A DNA stretch of 64,000 nucleotides from Cepaea nemoralis. Its lineage: Eukaryota; Mollusca; Gastropoda; Stylommatophora; Helicidae. The stretch covers positions 341,001 to 405,000 of the forward strand of contig JACEFZ010017671.1 of NCBI GenBank assembly GCA_014155875.1, given 5' to 3'. The position numbers were made by a program, and so were the translations under genes. Positions 35,178 to 46,398 of the stretch are shown here, in pieces (within the stretch, counting starts at the first letter, position 1; each line of letters opens with the position of its first letter). The notes under the pieces were generated by a model. It saw nothing but the letters and a program-made list of their open reading frames with translations, did no database searches and was not told where the DNA came from.

Positions 35178-35215
35178 TGTGGTTAACTCTGTTGTTAACT
35201 CTGCACAACACCGAA

Positions 35216-36483
35216 TGGCGAGATGGCTAGCCGAAATGTTAAAGCCAGTACGACAGTCCTTCGATCCAAAAATACTCAGAGATACTCCAACTGGTGGAAT
35301 TATTGTATACTATGGACATAAATAACAAACACATGGCATCCATGGATATAGCCTCCCTATTCAATAACGTTCCGTTAGAGGAGAGAGTGAAAATAATAAG
35401 GGAACGCATTGAAGACAAACAACTAAAATTAGGCATACCAACACCTATTCTGGAGAGGCTACTACTACTATGTACCGCCAACATACAATTCAATTTTCTA
35501 ACTAAGTCATACCGCCAAATTGACGGAGTGGCCATGGGGAGTCCTCTTGGTCCTATTCTAGCGGACATCTTCATGGCACATTGAGAAGAAAAGAGATCCT
35601 CAGACATCAACAACTTGGCCTTTTACCGTCGTTATGTGGACGATATACTAATTATCACCACAGACGAGCTACAAGCAACATCGTTTCAGGCCACAATGAA
35701 CATGGCGCATAAAAACATCTCTCTATGGAACACGAACACAGCGAAGCGTTGCCGCTTCTGGATATCCTAATGAGACGTAGAGCAGACGGCACAATTTAAA
35801 GATCGATATACCGCAAAGAGACATGGACTGGCCAATACCTACATTTTCAGAGCTTCACACCTGTCCAGTACAAACGGGGCTTAGTACGGACCTTGTTTGA
35901 CCGTGCTAGAAAGATATGCACCCAGGACACACTGACAGAGGAATTTGAAACTCTGAAGAATGTCTTAAACCTGAATGGGTACTCCACAGGATATATAAAG
36001 CGCCACTGCCAACAGCCCAAACCCAAAGCAGACGTAACTACAGTCCCTAAACTCAAGGTATTCATCCAGCTAACCTTTCGAGGGGATGACGTAATGCAAC
36101 GTCTACAAGACCGGCTTACTACAGCAGTAGGCCGAACATTCTGTGCGGCAACTCCAGTCATTAGATATAAAACCGTACCGATTCCTACACCAGCAGTCAA
36201 AGAGCCTGTTCCTCTGTACGCCACAAACAATTGTATTTACCAATTCACATGTAGATGCCAGGCCGTTTACATTGGTAGAACAGAGAGACAGCTTAACAAA
36301 CGGGTGTCAGAACACAATGGGTCAACAAGATACACCACACAGGACATGCTAGCCTCGTGGGGCCGACACACCGAAAGCTCCCGGCGTCTTCAATCGCTAG
36401 GCACATTGTCGAAAGTGGCCATGTGGTGGCCAGAGACACTGCATTTCGCGTGTTGTTTAATACACAAAATACTCGCTTGTTAA
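35216..36483 (+). pseudogene. Penelope-like RT and GIY-YIG, multiply disrupted
   Basis: RT landmarks: MASMDIASLFNNVPLEERV, GVAMGSPLGPILADIFMAH, then after a TGA at 35582-35584 FYRRYVDDILIITT (catalytic YVDD near 35635). A one-base loss near 35288 shifts the early RT, and stops follow near 35765 and 35798. From 35893 an open 196-residue frame carries MFDRARKICTQDTLTEEFET, TFRGDDVMQRLQDRLTTAVG, CIYQFTCRCQAVYIGRTERQ and LNKRVSEH. Near-identity of the second half to copy 1 implies a recent common source. Confidence 0.88.
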
Positions 36484-36662
36484 AATTTGCAGAAGCAATT
36501 ATGATCTATCAACGCAAGCCAGAATTGTGCAAACAGAAAGACATGTTAGTCAGCTTAAAATGACCGTGGTAGATAAGTGACATTACTGTGCGAATATGTG
36601 TATATTTCAACTTGAAGGATTTATCTAGTTAATTCACGTAAGTTGTGTGATTTCTGCAGTAT

Positions 36663-36707
36663 GTACCTGAGGAGATGCAGGGAAATATGCAAGGCAAGAA
36701 ATCGTGC
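36663..36707 (+). ncRNA. Hammerhead-like core in Penelope 3' region, copy 2
   Basis: GTAC, CTGAGGA (36667-36673), GATGCAGG, GAAA (36682-36685), then ATC (36701-36703) and GTGC. Same layout as copy 1, but the G10.1-C11.1 position is lost, so probably inactive. Confidence 0.42.
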
Positions 36708-36828
36708 AATCTATTGTTTGTGTCTTCGTTATTCAAATTCACTACGGGAAAACATTGTTTTGGCTTACTACGTTGTCTGTTCCTTTATTTGAATTTTCTG
36801 TCTACGATCTGGGGAGCGCCTGGCCGAA

Positions 36829-37060
36829 TGGATAAGACCTCTGGATTCTCCTCCGGGAGACCCGGGTTCGAATCCTTAGTAAGGTGTGGATATTTTTCTG
36901 TCTGGGGCAAAAAGAAATTCCAAACTTTGCACCGTTCGCGGCCACTGCATTAGCCAGGCGGCCTTAATTCCTCAGGCTCAAGCCCCCCTGCCGTACACCG
37001 CAAGATACTATATATAGGTTGCAGACGACAGTTTTTCCTCCAGACAGTCTACGAGGTGAC
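36829..37060 (+). mobile_element. SINE-D copy 1
   Basis: A well-preserved tRNA-like head, GCCTGGCCGAATGGATAAGA (A box) and GGGTTCGAATCC (B box), followed by GTAAGGTGTGGATATTTTTC, CACTGCATTAGCCAGGCGGC, CTCAGGCTCAAGCCCCCCTG and ACACCGCAAGATA. The same body follows the head at 57577, so this is a SINE and not a tRNA gene. Confidence 0.82.
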
Positions 37061-37139
37061 GGCGTCTGCGGCTCATGGGCAGTGCTTGCAGTTTCACAAT
37101 TCCGTCATATCGGCCTCGAAGTCAACCGCCGGCCACTTG

Positions 37140-37530
37140 GGAGAAGCTTGCTTTGCGCTGTTTTTAAAATGGTCTGAGCGTCGGCCATTTAGAATGTAAA
37201 GCCAAACTGTTGTTTGTTTGTTTGCATATCCTTTACAGGACATCGCAGTCATCATCAGCATCTTTTAGCTGATTGTTGATTTCTTGGCAAGAGTACGCTC
37301 AGTAATTTGCCATTGCTTTCTGAGTGGCCGGCTCACATACCCCGTAAGTTACCGACGCGATTCGAACCACTGCTGATTCTCACCGTCGTTACGTTACCTA
37401 CGAGAGTATACGAGCCAAACTACTGATCGTAAAATTTCATTTAACACTTAAAATACTCAGTAATAATGATATTATTAATGGAACAATTACAATAATTATC
37501 GGGGGTCACTGCGACGCCCTAAAAGCATAT
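37140..37530 (+). mobile_element. SINE-A split by another SINE-A
   Basis: The left part (TTGCGCTGTTTTTAAAATGG ... GCCAAACT) and the right part (GCCAAACTACTGATCGTAAA ... CACTGCGACGCCCT) make one plus-strand SINE-A body once 37209-37413 is taken out. Its head is missing or eroded. Confidence 0.68.
37209..37413 (-). mobile_element. SINE-A inserted into SINE-A, target duplication GCCAAACT
   Basis: GCCAAACT at 37201-37208 and 37414-37421 flanks a minus-strand SINE-A that begins with a TTTG tail at the left and ends in the ACGAGAGTATACGA head region. Confidence 0.85.
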
Positions 37531-37555
37531 GCAAAACTTTACCCAAAAAATACAA

Positions 37556-38393
37556 GATATCTTATATATAAAAGGCAATCTCCGTATTTATGTATGTCCT
37601 TTATGCGTTCGCGAACGGTCCATCCGATTGAGATGAAATTTTCTACACGCCTTCCTTTCATTCCAGAGCTGCCAACTGTGATATTTTTTTAGTGTGAAAT
37701 CGCCTGCTTACTCAGTATTATTTCATTTTTCATTTTTCATTATAATTTCATATATCTCAGGGGACCTAACTCTGTAAAAGTTATTTCAAGGGGCATAACT
37801 TTTCTGTATAACTTATAGTCATATTGTGGCATCGTTTTGAAAGATTTATAAACTCTTTGTCCATAGTTATGTACCGGCATATGAGTTATAATAAATAATG
37901 ATACAATCTGTAAGGCATTTTCAAAGTTTTCATAAAAATAATGCACAATGCATAACATTGTAACTCATCTTTTTTTGCTTAAGAAGTTACTGTAGTCATG
38001 CAGGTGATTAGAAAGAGTTTTCATTAAAAATAATGGATGGTGTGTGGAAGGACATTCTTTTAAGTTACTTTTTTTGTTGTATGAATTTAATGAGACGCTA
38101 CCCGCCAGGAGCTGGGCGAAGCCACGCCGGGTCAGATAGATAGACAGACCCACCTTTTCGCTGCAGTTGTCTACTCCTCCTTTTCCTTCTTCTGCTGATG
38201 CTGCTGCCGCCGCTCCATTTACCCAAGTTAATTGTTGGGGGAAGATGTAAAGATCTTTCAAGTGCTCTTTCTAATGCTTTTTGTAAGTTGGCTTCGTTTA
38301 TCTAAGGTTGTTCTAACTGCAACCAATAAATGATTAGACAGACAGGCAGACAGACAGACAGACAGACAGAGAGGGAGGGACGGACAGACAGAC

Positions 38394-38450
<57 letters not shown>

Positions 38451-38534
38451 GTCGGGAACGGGAACTTATATGACTACTTATATGAATTAAATGAGATGCT
38501 CGCCATCAGGGGATGGGCGAAGCCGGGCCGGATC

Positions 38535-38587
<53 letters not shown>

Positions 38588-38690
38588 GTCGGTAACGGGA
38601 ACGAGAACATATATGACTACTTATATGAATTAAATGAGATGCTCCCCACCAGGGACTGGGCGAAGCCGGGCCGGGTCAGCTAGTGTCTTA
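37556..38690 (+). mobile_element. Helentron/Helitron-like non-autonomous element
   Basis: The left end reads TATATATAAAAGGCAATCTC then CGTTCGCGAACGGTCCATCC and GATTGAGATGAAATTTT, a pattern I associate with Helentron-derived elements. The right end has GGGCGAAGCCGGGCCGGGTC then AGCTAGT. That terminal block occurs three times (about 38090, 38480, 38630), separated by (CAGA)n microsatellites. No Rep/helicase frame is present. Confidence 0.55.
38341..38588. repeat. (CAGA)n microsatellites between element ends
   Basis: Two tracts, 38341-38450 and 38535-38588, with interrupted GAGGGAGGGACGGACA in the first. Confidence 0.95.
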
Positions 38691-38779
38691 TAATGTCGAT
38701 TTGTCATGAATATATTTTCTGTGTCCTATTAATATTCCCGTCGGTTTTTTAGTAGCCTTATGAATCCCCGTTAACTGTT

Positions 38780-39780
38780 TGTGTTACTCCTTTATTTGTG
38801 TATGCTGCTTTCTTTATCTGTTTCTGCTGCTCTGTTTATCTGTTTCTGCATCCCCATACATCTGTTTCTGCATCTCTATTTTTCGGTTTCTGCATCTCTG
38901 TTTATCTTTGTCTGCTGCTCCATACATCTGTTTCAGCATCTCTATTTATCTGTGCCTGCTGCTCCATACATCTCTTTCTACAAACTAAACTAAACTTATC
39001 TGTGTCTGCTGCTCCATACATCTGTTTCAGCATCTCTATTTATCTGTGTCTGCTGCTCCATACATCTGTTTCAGCATCTCTATTTATCTGTGCCTGCTGC
39101 TCCATACATCTCTTTCTACAAACTAAACTAAACTTATCTGTGTCTGCTGCTCCATACATCTGTTTCAGCATCTCTATTTATCTGTGCCTGCTACTCCATA
39201 CATCTGTTTCTACAAACTAAACTAAACTTATCTGTGTCTACTGCTCCATACATCTTTTTCTGCATCTCCCTTAACCTGTTCCTGCATCTCCATACTTCTG
39301 TTTCTGTATCTCCATACATCTGTATCTGCATCTCCATACATCTGTTTCTGCGTCTCTCTTTATCTGCTTCTGCATATCTGTTTATCTGTTTCTGCTGCTC
39401 CATACATCTGTTTCTGCCTTTCCATACATCTGTTTCTGCATCGCCATACATCTGTTTCTACATCTCTCTTTATGTTTCTACTGCTCCGTACATCTGTTTC
39501 TGCATCTCGGTGTATCTGTTTATGCAGCTCCATATATCTGTTTCTGCTGCTCCATACATCTGTTTCTGCTGCTCCATGTATCTGTTTCTGCATCTCTCTT
39601 TATCTATTTCTGCTGCTCCATACATCTGTTTATACATCTCTTTTTATCTGTTTATGCATCTCTCTTTATTTGTTCCCGCATCTCTTTTTATGCGTGTCTG
39701 CATCTCTTTTTGTCTGCTTCTGCTGATCTCTTTACTCTTTATCTGTTTATGCTGCTCTCTTTATCTGCTTCTGCTTCCCC
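38780..39780. repeat. 24-bp minisatellite array, about 1 kb
   Basis: Units of CTGTTTCTGCTGCTCCATAC plus ATC, alternating with CATCTCTATTTATCTGTGCC variants. A larger block with ACAAACTAAACTAAACTTAT recurs three times (38980, 39120, 39215). Because 24 is divisible by three the array stays open in several frames; those frames are not genes. Confidence 0.93.
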
Positions 39781-39849
39781 AACCCCAACGATAATGTCTC
39801 TTTACCTCACGTGTATTTTCTCTAAAATAGCCACAGCATTACATTAATC

Positions 39850-40145
39850 ATTGCTGTATTCCATGATTGTTTAGTTAGCAGCGGTCCTCTTTGATTGTTT
39901 TGTCAGACATTTAGCTGCGGTTGTCCATGATTGTTTGGTGAGACATTTAGTTGTGGTCTTCTATGATTGTTTGATCAGACATGTAGCTGTGGTCCTCCAT
40001 GATTGTTTGGTCAGACATGTAGCTGTGGTCCTCCATGATTGTTTGGTGAGACATTTAGTTGTGGTCCTCTATGATTGTTTGATCAAACATGTAGCTGCGG
40101 TCCTCCATGATTGTTTTGTCACACAGTTAGCCGCTAAGATTGTTT
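39850..40145. repeat. 36-bp minisatellite, about 7 copies
   Basis: Units TGTTTGGTCAGACATGTAGC followed by TGTGGTCCTCCATGAT with substitutions; translation repeats every 12 residues. Bases 40146-40720 show nothing recognised. Confidence 0.9.
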
Positions 40146-40724
40146 GGGCAGAAAACAGTGGCTTCTGTAATCAAGGCTTGTTTCTCTGACAGTGGCTGCT
40201 GTGTTTCATGGTTGTTTACACAGACACCGGACAGTAGCCGTTGTCCTCGTGGGATGGGTAGGCAGACATTGGGCAGCAGCTGTTATATTCATGTTGTCAT
40301 GATACATGTTTATTGCATCCCTTTAATAGATCACGACTTACGCGACCGTTTGGTGTAGAGATCGATACGGGGTTGGTTAGAGCAACTGAGTGTAGACATC
40401 GCGGTTGGTTGATGGGGCTTGAATGATTCTAAAACCCGTCAACGGGTCAGATCAGAAATTACGATAAGCGAAGATAGCTATCTGACCCAAAATCATCTGG
40501 TGATCGGCAAACTAGTTCAAAGAGATCGATGGGGAAGAGAAAGATAATGAAAATAAACCAAGCAAATGATTATCCGATTGTCCTTGATGAAACATAAAAC
40601 TCAATGTAAAAGATGGAATCATATAACTGTTTAGGAAGCAGTGTAAATCAAAATAGGGAAACATAAAGAGATATTCAAATAGGAATTACAAAAGGGAAGA
40701 GGAGCTTTCATAGCACTGCGTAAT

Positions 40725-41255
40725 TTCTGACTGGTGATACAAACACAGAGAGTAGCCACTGTCTGTAGGTACTGGTGATACAAACACAGAGAGTAGCCAC
40801 TGTCTGTAGGCAATAATAATACGTCTATGGAAAGTAGCCACTGTCTGTAGGTACTGGTGATACAAACACTGAGAGTAGCCACTATCTGTAGGCAATGATA
40901 ATACGGCTATGGAGAGTTGCCACTGTCTGTAGGTACTGGTGATACAAACACAGAGAGTAGCCACTGTCTGTAGGTACTGGTGATACAAACACAGAGAGTA
41001 GCCACTGTTTGTAGGTACTGGTGATACAAACACCGAGAGTAGCCACTGTTTGTAGGTACTGGTGATACAAACACCGATAGTAGCCACTGTCTGTAGGTAC
41101 TTGGAGATACAAACACGGAGGGTAGCCACTGTCTGTAGGCAATGATAATACGGCCATGGATAGTTGCCACTCGTCTTCATGTACTGCTAAGTCGGCTATA
41201 GAGAGCAGCCATTGTCTGAAGGTACTGGTAATACAACCATAGAGAAGAGCCATTG
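40725..41255. repeat. 41-bp minisatellite, about 13 copies
   Basis: Units with GATACAAACACAGAGAGTAG, CCACTGTCTGTAGGTACTGG. Because 41 is not a multiple of three, the repeated peptide cycles through frames. Confidence 0.92.
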
Positions 41256-42580
41256 TCTCCAGTTACTGTTATGTCTGCTTTATAGAGTAGCCACATTCTT
41301 CAGGTACTGCTAAGACTGCTATAGAGGGGAGCCTCTGTCTCCAGTTACTGTTATGTCTGCTTTATAGAGTAGTCACATTCTTCAGGTACTGCTAAGACTG
41401 CTATAGAGGGGAGCCTCTGTCTCCAGTTACTGTTATGTCTGCTTTATAGAGTAGCCACATTCTTCAGGTACTGCTAAGACTGCTATAGAGGGGAGCCTCT
41501 GTCTCCAGTTACTGTTATGTCTGCTTTATAGAGTAGCCACATTCTTCAGGTACTGCTAAGACTGCTATAGAGGGGAGCCTCTGTCTCCAGTTACTGTTAT
41601 GTCTGCTTTATAGAGTAGCCACATTCTTCAGGTACTGCTAAGACTGCTATAGAGGGGAGCCTCTGTCTCCAGTTACTGTTATGTCTGCTTTATAGAGTAG
41701 CCACATTCTTCAGGTACTGCTAAGACTGCTATAGAGAGGAGCCACTGTCTCCAGTTACTGTTATGTCTGCTTTATAGAGTAGCCACATTCTTCAGGTACT
41801 GCTAAGACTGCTATAGAGGGGAGCCTCTGTCTCCAGTTACTGTTATGTCTGCTTTATAGAGTAGCCACATTCTTCAGGTACTGCTAAGACTGCTATAGAG
41901 GGGAGCCTCTGTCTCCAGTTACTGTTATGTCTGCTTTATAGAGTAGCCACATTCTTCAGGTACTGCTAAGACTGCTATAGAGAGGAGCCACTGTCTTTAG
42001 TTACTGTTATGTCTGCTTTATAGAGTAGCCACATTCTTCAGGTACTGCTAAGACTGCTATAGAGGGGAGCCTCTGTCTCCAGTTACTGTTATGTCTGCTT
42101 TATAGAGTAGCCACATTCTTCAGGTACTTCTAAGACTGCTATAGAGGGGAGCCTCTGTTTTCAGTTACTGTTATGTCTGCTTTATAGAGTAGCCACATTC
42201 TTCAGGTACTGCTAAGACTGCTATAGAGGGGAGCCTCTGTTTTCAGTTACTGTTATGTCTGCTTTATAGAGTAGCCACATTCTTCAGGTACTGCTAAGAC
42301 TGCTATAGAGAGGAGCCTCTGTCTCCAGTTACTGTTATGTCTGCTTTATAGAGTAGCCACATTCTTCAGGTACTGTTAAGACTGCTATAGAGGGGAGCCT
42401 CTGTTTTCAGTTACTGTTATGTCTGCTTTATAGAGTAGCCACATTCTTCAGGTACTGCTAAGACTGCTATAGAGAGGAGCCTCTGTCTCCAGTTACTATT
42501 ATGTCTGCTTTATAGAGTAGCCACATTCTTCAGGTACTGCTAAGACTGCTATAGTGAGCAGCCGCTGTCTTTAGGCACAT
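41256..42580. repeat. 82-bp dimeric satellite, about 16 copies
   Basis: Each unit joins two 41-bp halves: TAGCCACATTCTTCAGGTAC TGCTAAGACTGC and GGAGCCTCTGTCTCCAGTTA CTGTTATGTCTGC. Both halves keep the TAG-CC and GGTACT/AGTTACT landmarks of the adjacent 41-bp array. Successive copies are nearly identical (for example GCCTCTGTCT at 41331 and 41413). Confidence 0.95.
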
Positions 42581-42954
42581 TAAAAGTAAAGTTGAAGAAT
42601 GTCAAATATACATCAGGAAACACTAAATTTGATCTGTGTACATTGAAAAAATAACAGGGAAATACAAGACAATTTTAACATAGAAGTAAAGAACAGATTT
42701 GATATATTGTCTGATCTAGAGATCTTATTTAAAGATGGGGATAACCAATGGGGATGTTGAAGAATTTAATCAGTTTAGCTGCATTAACGACTACCCCACA
42801 ATTAAAGAAAGCAGGTTGTAAGAAATGAATGACTGAAGAAATGTTACGACTAATGGAAACAAGAAGAGACCCACAGAAAAATCAGAACATTATGTAAAGA
42901 GGCAAAAGAAGCATAGCTTGAGAAAAATGGCATGGACATTGAAAAACATAAAAC

Positions 42955-42956
42955 AC

Positions 42957-42993
<37 letters not shown>

Positions 42994-43079
42994 TCACTCA
43001 CTCACTCACTCACTCACTCACTCACTCACTCTCACTCTCACTCTCTCACTCACTCACTTACTCACTCACTCACTCACAC
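42955..43079. repeat. (CA)n then (CTCA)n microsatellite inside the LINE
   Basis: ACAC repeats pass into CTCACTCA repeats; they sit in the linker coding region and disrupt it. Confidence 0.95.
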
Positions 43080-43410
43080 ATGTATACACAGAAATACATG
43101 CAATTAATGCACGAAAGAATTCAGGAACTTACTAATAAAAGAATACGTACTTCAACAGGATACCTAAAAACAAAAGATGGAAATATCAAAATATCATAAT
43201 AGAAAAAGTTCAGATTTTGGATACATGTTAAGGTTACGTGAAAGAACTCTATATTGATACACGTCATGAACAGTTGGATATTTCTTATAATATGGAATGA
43301 CCATCAATATTGAAGGTGGAAGTTCAGCATGCTCTCGATCAAATGAGAACTGGCAAGATCTTGGTCCCACAAAACATCACAACTGAAATAATGAGTACCT
43401 TAGAAGAGTA

Positions 43411-43918
43411 TGCACCGAGGCACATTTCCAAGGCACACTGGCCATGAACTCGAGTCCTTGCCCACACGAGCATTGAAATCACCGAGCATATAAATGTAGT
43501 CAGATTTTGGAACTGCCTTGATCGCAGAGTCTAGCTGCTCATAGAACGTATCCTTCACATCATCAGAGGAAGCGAGTGTCGGTGCATATGCAGTGAGAAT
43601 GGTGGCAAATCCACAGGAGGTTGCCAAGCGCAGTGATAATAATCTTTCATTACCTCCAGCTGGGATATCAATCATTCCCAGTAGCGAATTCTTCACTGCA
43701 AAGCCAACACCATGTTGCCTTTTTTCTGCCTGCCCTCTTCCCTTCCAAAAAAAGGTGTAATTGTTTTCCCTGAGTGACCCTTCCTCAGGAGATCTCAGGG
43801 TCGGCCTCTACTACGATACAAAGATGTGTGTAAGCGGGACATGATTGATACAGGCATTGATAATGCACATTGGGAGCACGTCGCCGCTGAACGTGTTGCA
43901 TGGAGGGCAACATGAGTA
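43411..43918. mobile_element. 5'-inverted (twin-primed) fragment of another LINE
   Basis: 43411-43796 encodes on the minus strand an endonuclease: RQHGVGFAVKNSLLGMIDIP, TAYAPTLASSDDVKDTFYEQ, YMLGDFNARVGKDSSSWPVC. From about 43797 the plus strand encodes GRPLLRYKDVCKRDMIDTGI and WEHVAAERVAWRA, the C-terminus of such elements. GAGTATG flanks both ends (about 43405 and 43912), and removing the insert restores family A frame (STLEEYGIDQVTRLL). Confidence 0.8.
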
Positions 43919-45312
43919 TGGTATAGACCAAGTTACCAGACTGCTAAACAATATATATGATACTGGTGATATTCCCATTGACTTATGTAAATCACTGTTT
44001 ATTGCAATTCCGAAAAAGTCAGGACCTTTGGAATGTGATAAACATCGAACAATCAGCATAATAAGTCACATAACAAAATTTTACTAAAGATCATCATGTA
44101 CAGGTTAGGAGGAAAATAAAACCAGAAATAGGTGAAGAACAATGCGGGTTTGTAGATTGCAAAGGTACAACGAATACTGTGAATTTACTGAGAAAATTAT
44201 AGAGCATTGAATGGAAGTCAATAAAGACCTTCATATTTGCTAGGTTGATTGCATGAAAGCTTACGATAGAGTAAGACATATCGACGTGCTGAAAATTCTG
44301 GCAAACCTACACTTGGATAGAAAAGATCTTAGAGTTATAAAGAACATCTACTGGAAACAAGCAGCTGCCATAAAAACTGATAATGAAGTGGGTAAGTTAC
44401 AGCCTATCTCTAGAGGTGTGCGACAGGGAAGTGTAATGTCTACAGATCTGTTCTCCCTTTGTGGTGAAAATATGAACAGAAATTTAGAGCATCTGAAAAG
44501 AGTTGCATTCGCAGGACAAAACATCAATAATATAAGAAATGCCAACGATACAGTATTGTTGCAGACAATGAGCAGGGTGTACAACATTTAGTGGGTGTAG
44601 TTATTATACACAGCGAGAAACTAGGTTTGGAATTGAATTATAAGAAAACAGAGATCGTGGTCGTCTCCAAGAAGAAGAAATTATCACAATGCAACATCCA
44701 TGTTAATGGAAATATTTTTAAACAGATGGATCGGTATAACTATCTCGGAACAGTCGTAACATCTGATGGAAGATGCTTTGTTGAGATTAGATCAAGAACT
44801 GCCATGGCAAAGGTGGCTTCTGGAAAATGGAAAACATACTTACCAACAAAAAGTTGTCAATTGCAGTGAGAAAAAAGAGTGTTGAAGTGCTATATAGAAC
44901 CCATATTGTTGTATGCGGATGAAGCATGGACAATTAACAGACAAGCTGAGAAACATCTACTGGCGGTGAAATGTGACTTTTGAGAAAAATGCAAAAAATA
45001 CCATGCACGGCCAGATAATCAAATGAGAAAATAGTCCTTCAAAAGACAAATGAAAATGGAGATTTATTGGAGAAATTAGGCGTAGACAGTCAAGATATTT
45101 GGACATGTTATGAGGAGAAATGGACTTGAAAATTTGGTGACAGCTGGCAAATTTGATGGGAAGAGAGAAAGAGGAAGACAAAGGGGTAAATACCTTGATG
45201 GTTTGATTGCATTGCAACGTCGGGATGAGAACACAGACCTGATTCGAGACTGGTGACCGTGTGAGATTTCGAACGATGACCGCACGAGCCCACCGGAATG
45301 GCACTTGATGAT

Positions 45313-45520
45313 TATGCAGTCTGCAATAGAGAGTGGCCTCTGTCTTAAGGTTCGTGCAGTACAGCCAATGAGAATAGTCTGTGTCTTTAGTAAGACAAGA
45401 CGAAGTAGTTTCATGTCTTTATCTGGTTTTTTAAAAAGAAAGGTCGCCATCTGGTTTGTCAGGCCATAGCCATTGTCGTCGGTAAGACAACGAAAAAGTA
45501 ATCCCATTTGTGTAGTCATT
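45313..45520. repeat. Decayed 41-bp satellite, right of the LINE
   Basis: GCAGTCTGCAATAGAGAGTG GCCTCTGTCTTAAGG and AGCCATTGTCGTCGGTAAGA retain unit landmarks. It is the far side of the array split by the family A element. Confidence 0.65.
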
Positions 45521-45730
45521 TTTGTATTTATTTTTTAGTTGCATGTAATTCACAGGACGTAGCAGTCAACCTCAGCATTTTGGCTGTTCGTGATTCCTGG
45601 CAAGTTTTACGTTCAGTAGTTTGCCATTGCTTTCTGAACGACCCGCACTTATAAATTGTTCGGAAAAACTAGCACCGCTGTGTTTCGAACCCGGGTATAC
45701 AGGATTACGAATCGCGTCCGTAACCCCTTC
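45521..45730 (-). mobile_element. SINE-A in decayed satellite, 11-bp target duplication
   Basis: GTGTAGTCATT (45510-45520) and GTGTAGCCATT (45731-45741) flank a minus-strand SINE-A with GTTTCGAACCCGGG carrying the B box. Confidence 0.85.
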
Positions 45731-45741
45731 GTGTAGCCATT

Positions 45742-45880
45742 AGTCAGGCTATAAACCTTAGCCATTGTCTTTAGTAAGACAACGAATAAGTAGTCCAATT
45801 TCTGTAATCATTAGTCAGGCGATAAACCGCAGCCATTGTCTTCTGTAATATAGCCATGTGATGAACAGTAGCCGCGAATT
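45742..45880. repeat. Decayed 41-bp satellite, last remnants
   Basis: AGCCATTGTCTTTAGTAAGA and CGCAGCCATTGTCTTCTGTA still align with the array. Bases 45881-46045 show no gene. Confidence 0.6.
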
Positions 45881-46044
45881 TTGGCATTTTGTTACGAAGA
45901 CCTTCTCGATAGATGCTTTCCCAGGAGCTTTGTCGACAGACATGGATAGCTCCCAGGGGCATTTACAATCGTAATGTTGACCTCTGAGTGTTGTTGCTGT
46001 CATCCGGCTTGCCTGGACCTGGGGACAGAGTTGTCATCGCGTGG

Positions 46045-46395
46045 TAATCTGATGCTTATGGTAGCATTTGCGAGTCAGTCTGATTGTCTGTTTATCTGTC
46101 TGATTATTTTTATTTGAAGGCAGGCTGGCGTCTTTCCGTGTGTCCGTTAGTCTGTCCGGTTGTCCGTGTGCTTGCTCTATCAGTCTGGTTGACTGTCTGT
46201 CCGTTCATCTGTTTGCCCGCCCCTTTCCCATCTAGTTTCTATATGTGTCTGTCTATTTATCTGTCTATATGCGTATCTGATTTGATATGCAAAACCCCAA
46301 CAAACGTTTGTCTGCCCTGTCCGTACACCCATTTCCTATTAACCTGTCTATCGGTCTAACATTACCTCTGTCCATCTGTTTGTGAATATCTATCA
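46045..46395. repeat. Degenerate (CTGT)n-type low-complexity DNA
   Basis: Irregular TCTGT/TCCGT motifs; the cysteine-rich frame is an artefact. Confidence 0.6.
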
Positions 46396-46398
46396 ATA

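Larger units (their letters stand above)
34141..35213 (-). mobile_element. Penelope-like element, copy 1, 5' truncated
   Basis: Minus-strand copy holding the last part of the reverse transcriptase, the linker, the GIY-YIG endonuclease and a ~240-base 3' region. The 3' region matches that of copy 2 (36481-36716) in mirror orientation almost base for base. It is cut off just downstream of the RT YVDD block. Confidence 0.9.
35214..36716 (+). mobile_element. Penelope-like element, copy 2, opposite orientation
   Basis: Extends further 5' than copy 1, covering most of the RT palm, then linker, GIY-YIG and 3' region. Together the copies form a 2.6-kb inverted pair joined near 35213. Confidence 0.9.
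42586..45312 (+). pseudogene. RTE-like family A, endonuclease-to-3' end missing the 5' part, inserted in the satellite
   Basis: Plus strand, in order: post-endonuclease linker, PIDLCKSLFIAIPKKSGPLE, GEEQCGFVDCKGTTNTVNLL, KAYDRVRHIDVLKIL, SRGVRQGSVMSTDLFSL, the catalytic YADD changed to NAND (about 44538-44549), KTEIVVVSKKKKLSQCNIHV, LGTVVTSDGRCFVEIRSR, and a C-terminus ending HRNGT with stop at 45305-45307. Numerous stops. Two internal interruptions: a CA/CTCA microsatellite (42955-43079) and a LINE fragment (43411-43918). Satellite sequence lies on both sides. Confidence 0.85.

Noticed and set aside
36829..36900. Functional tRNA gene with intact A and B boxes
   Set aside because: The same head is followed by the same ~160-base body at 57577, and the anticodon arm is irregular; both are SINE copies.
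38779..39794. Long frames rich in Ser, Ala and Cys on both strands
   Set aside because: 24-bp minisatellite whose unit length preserves frame.
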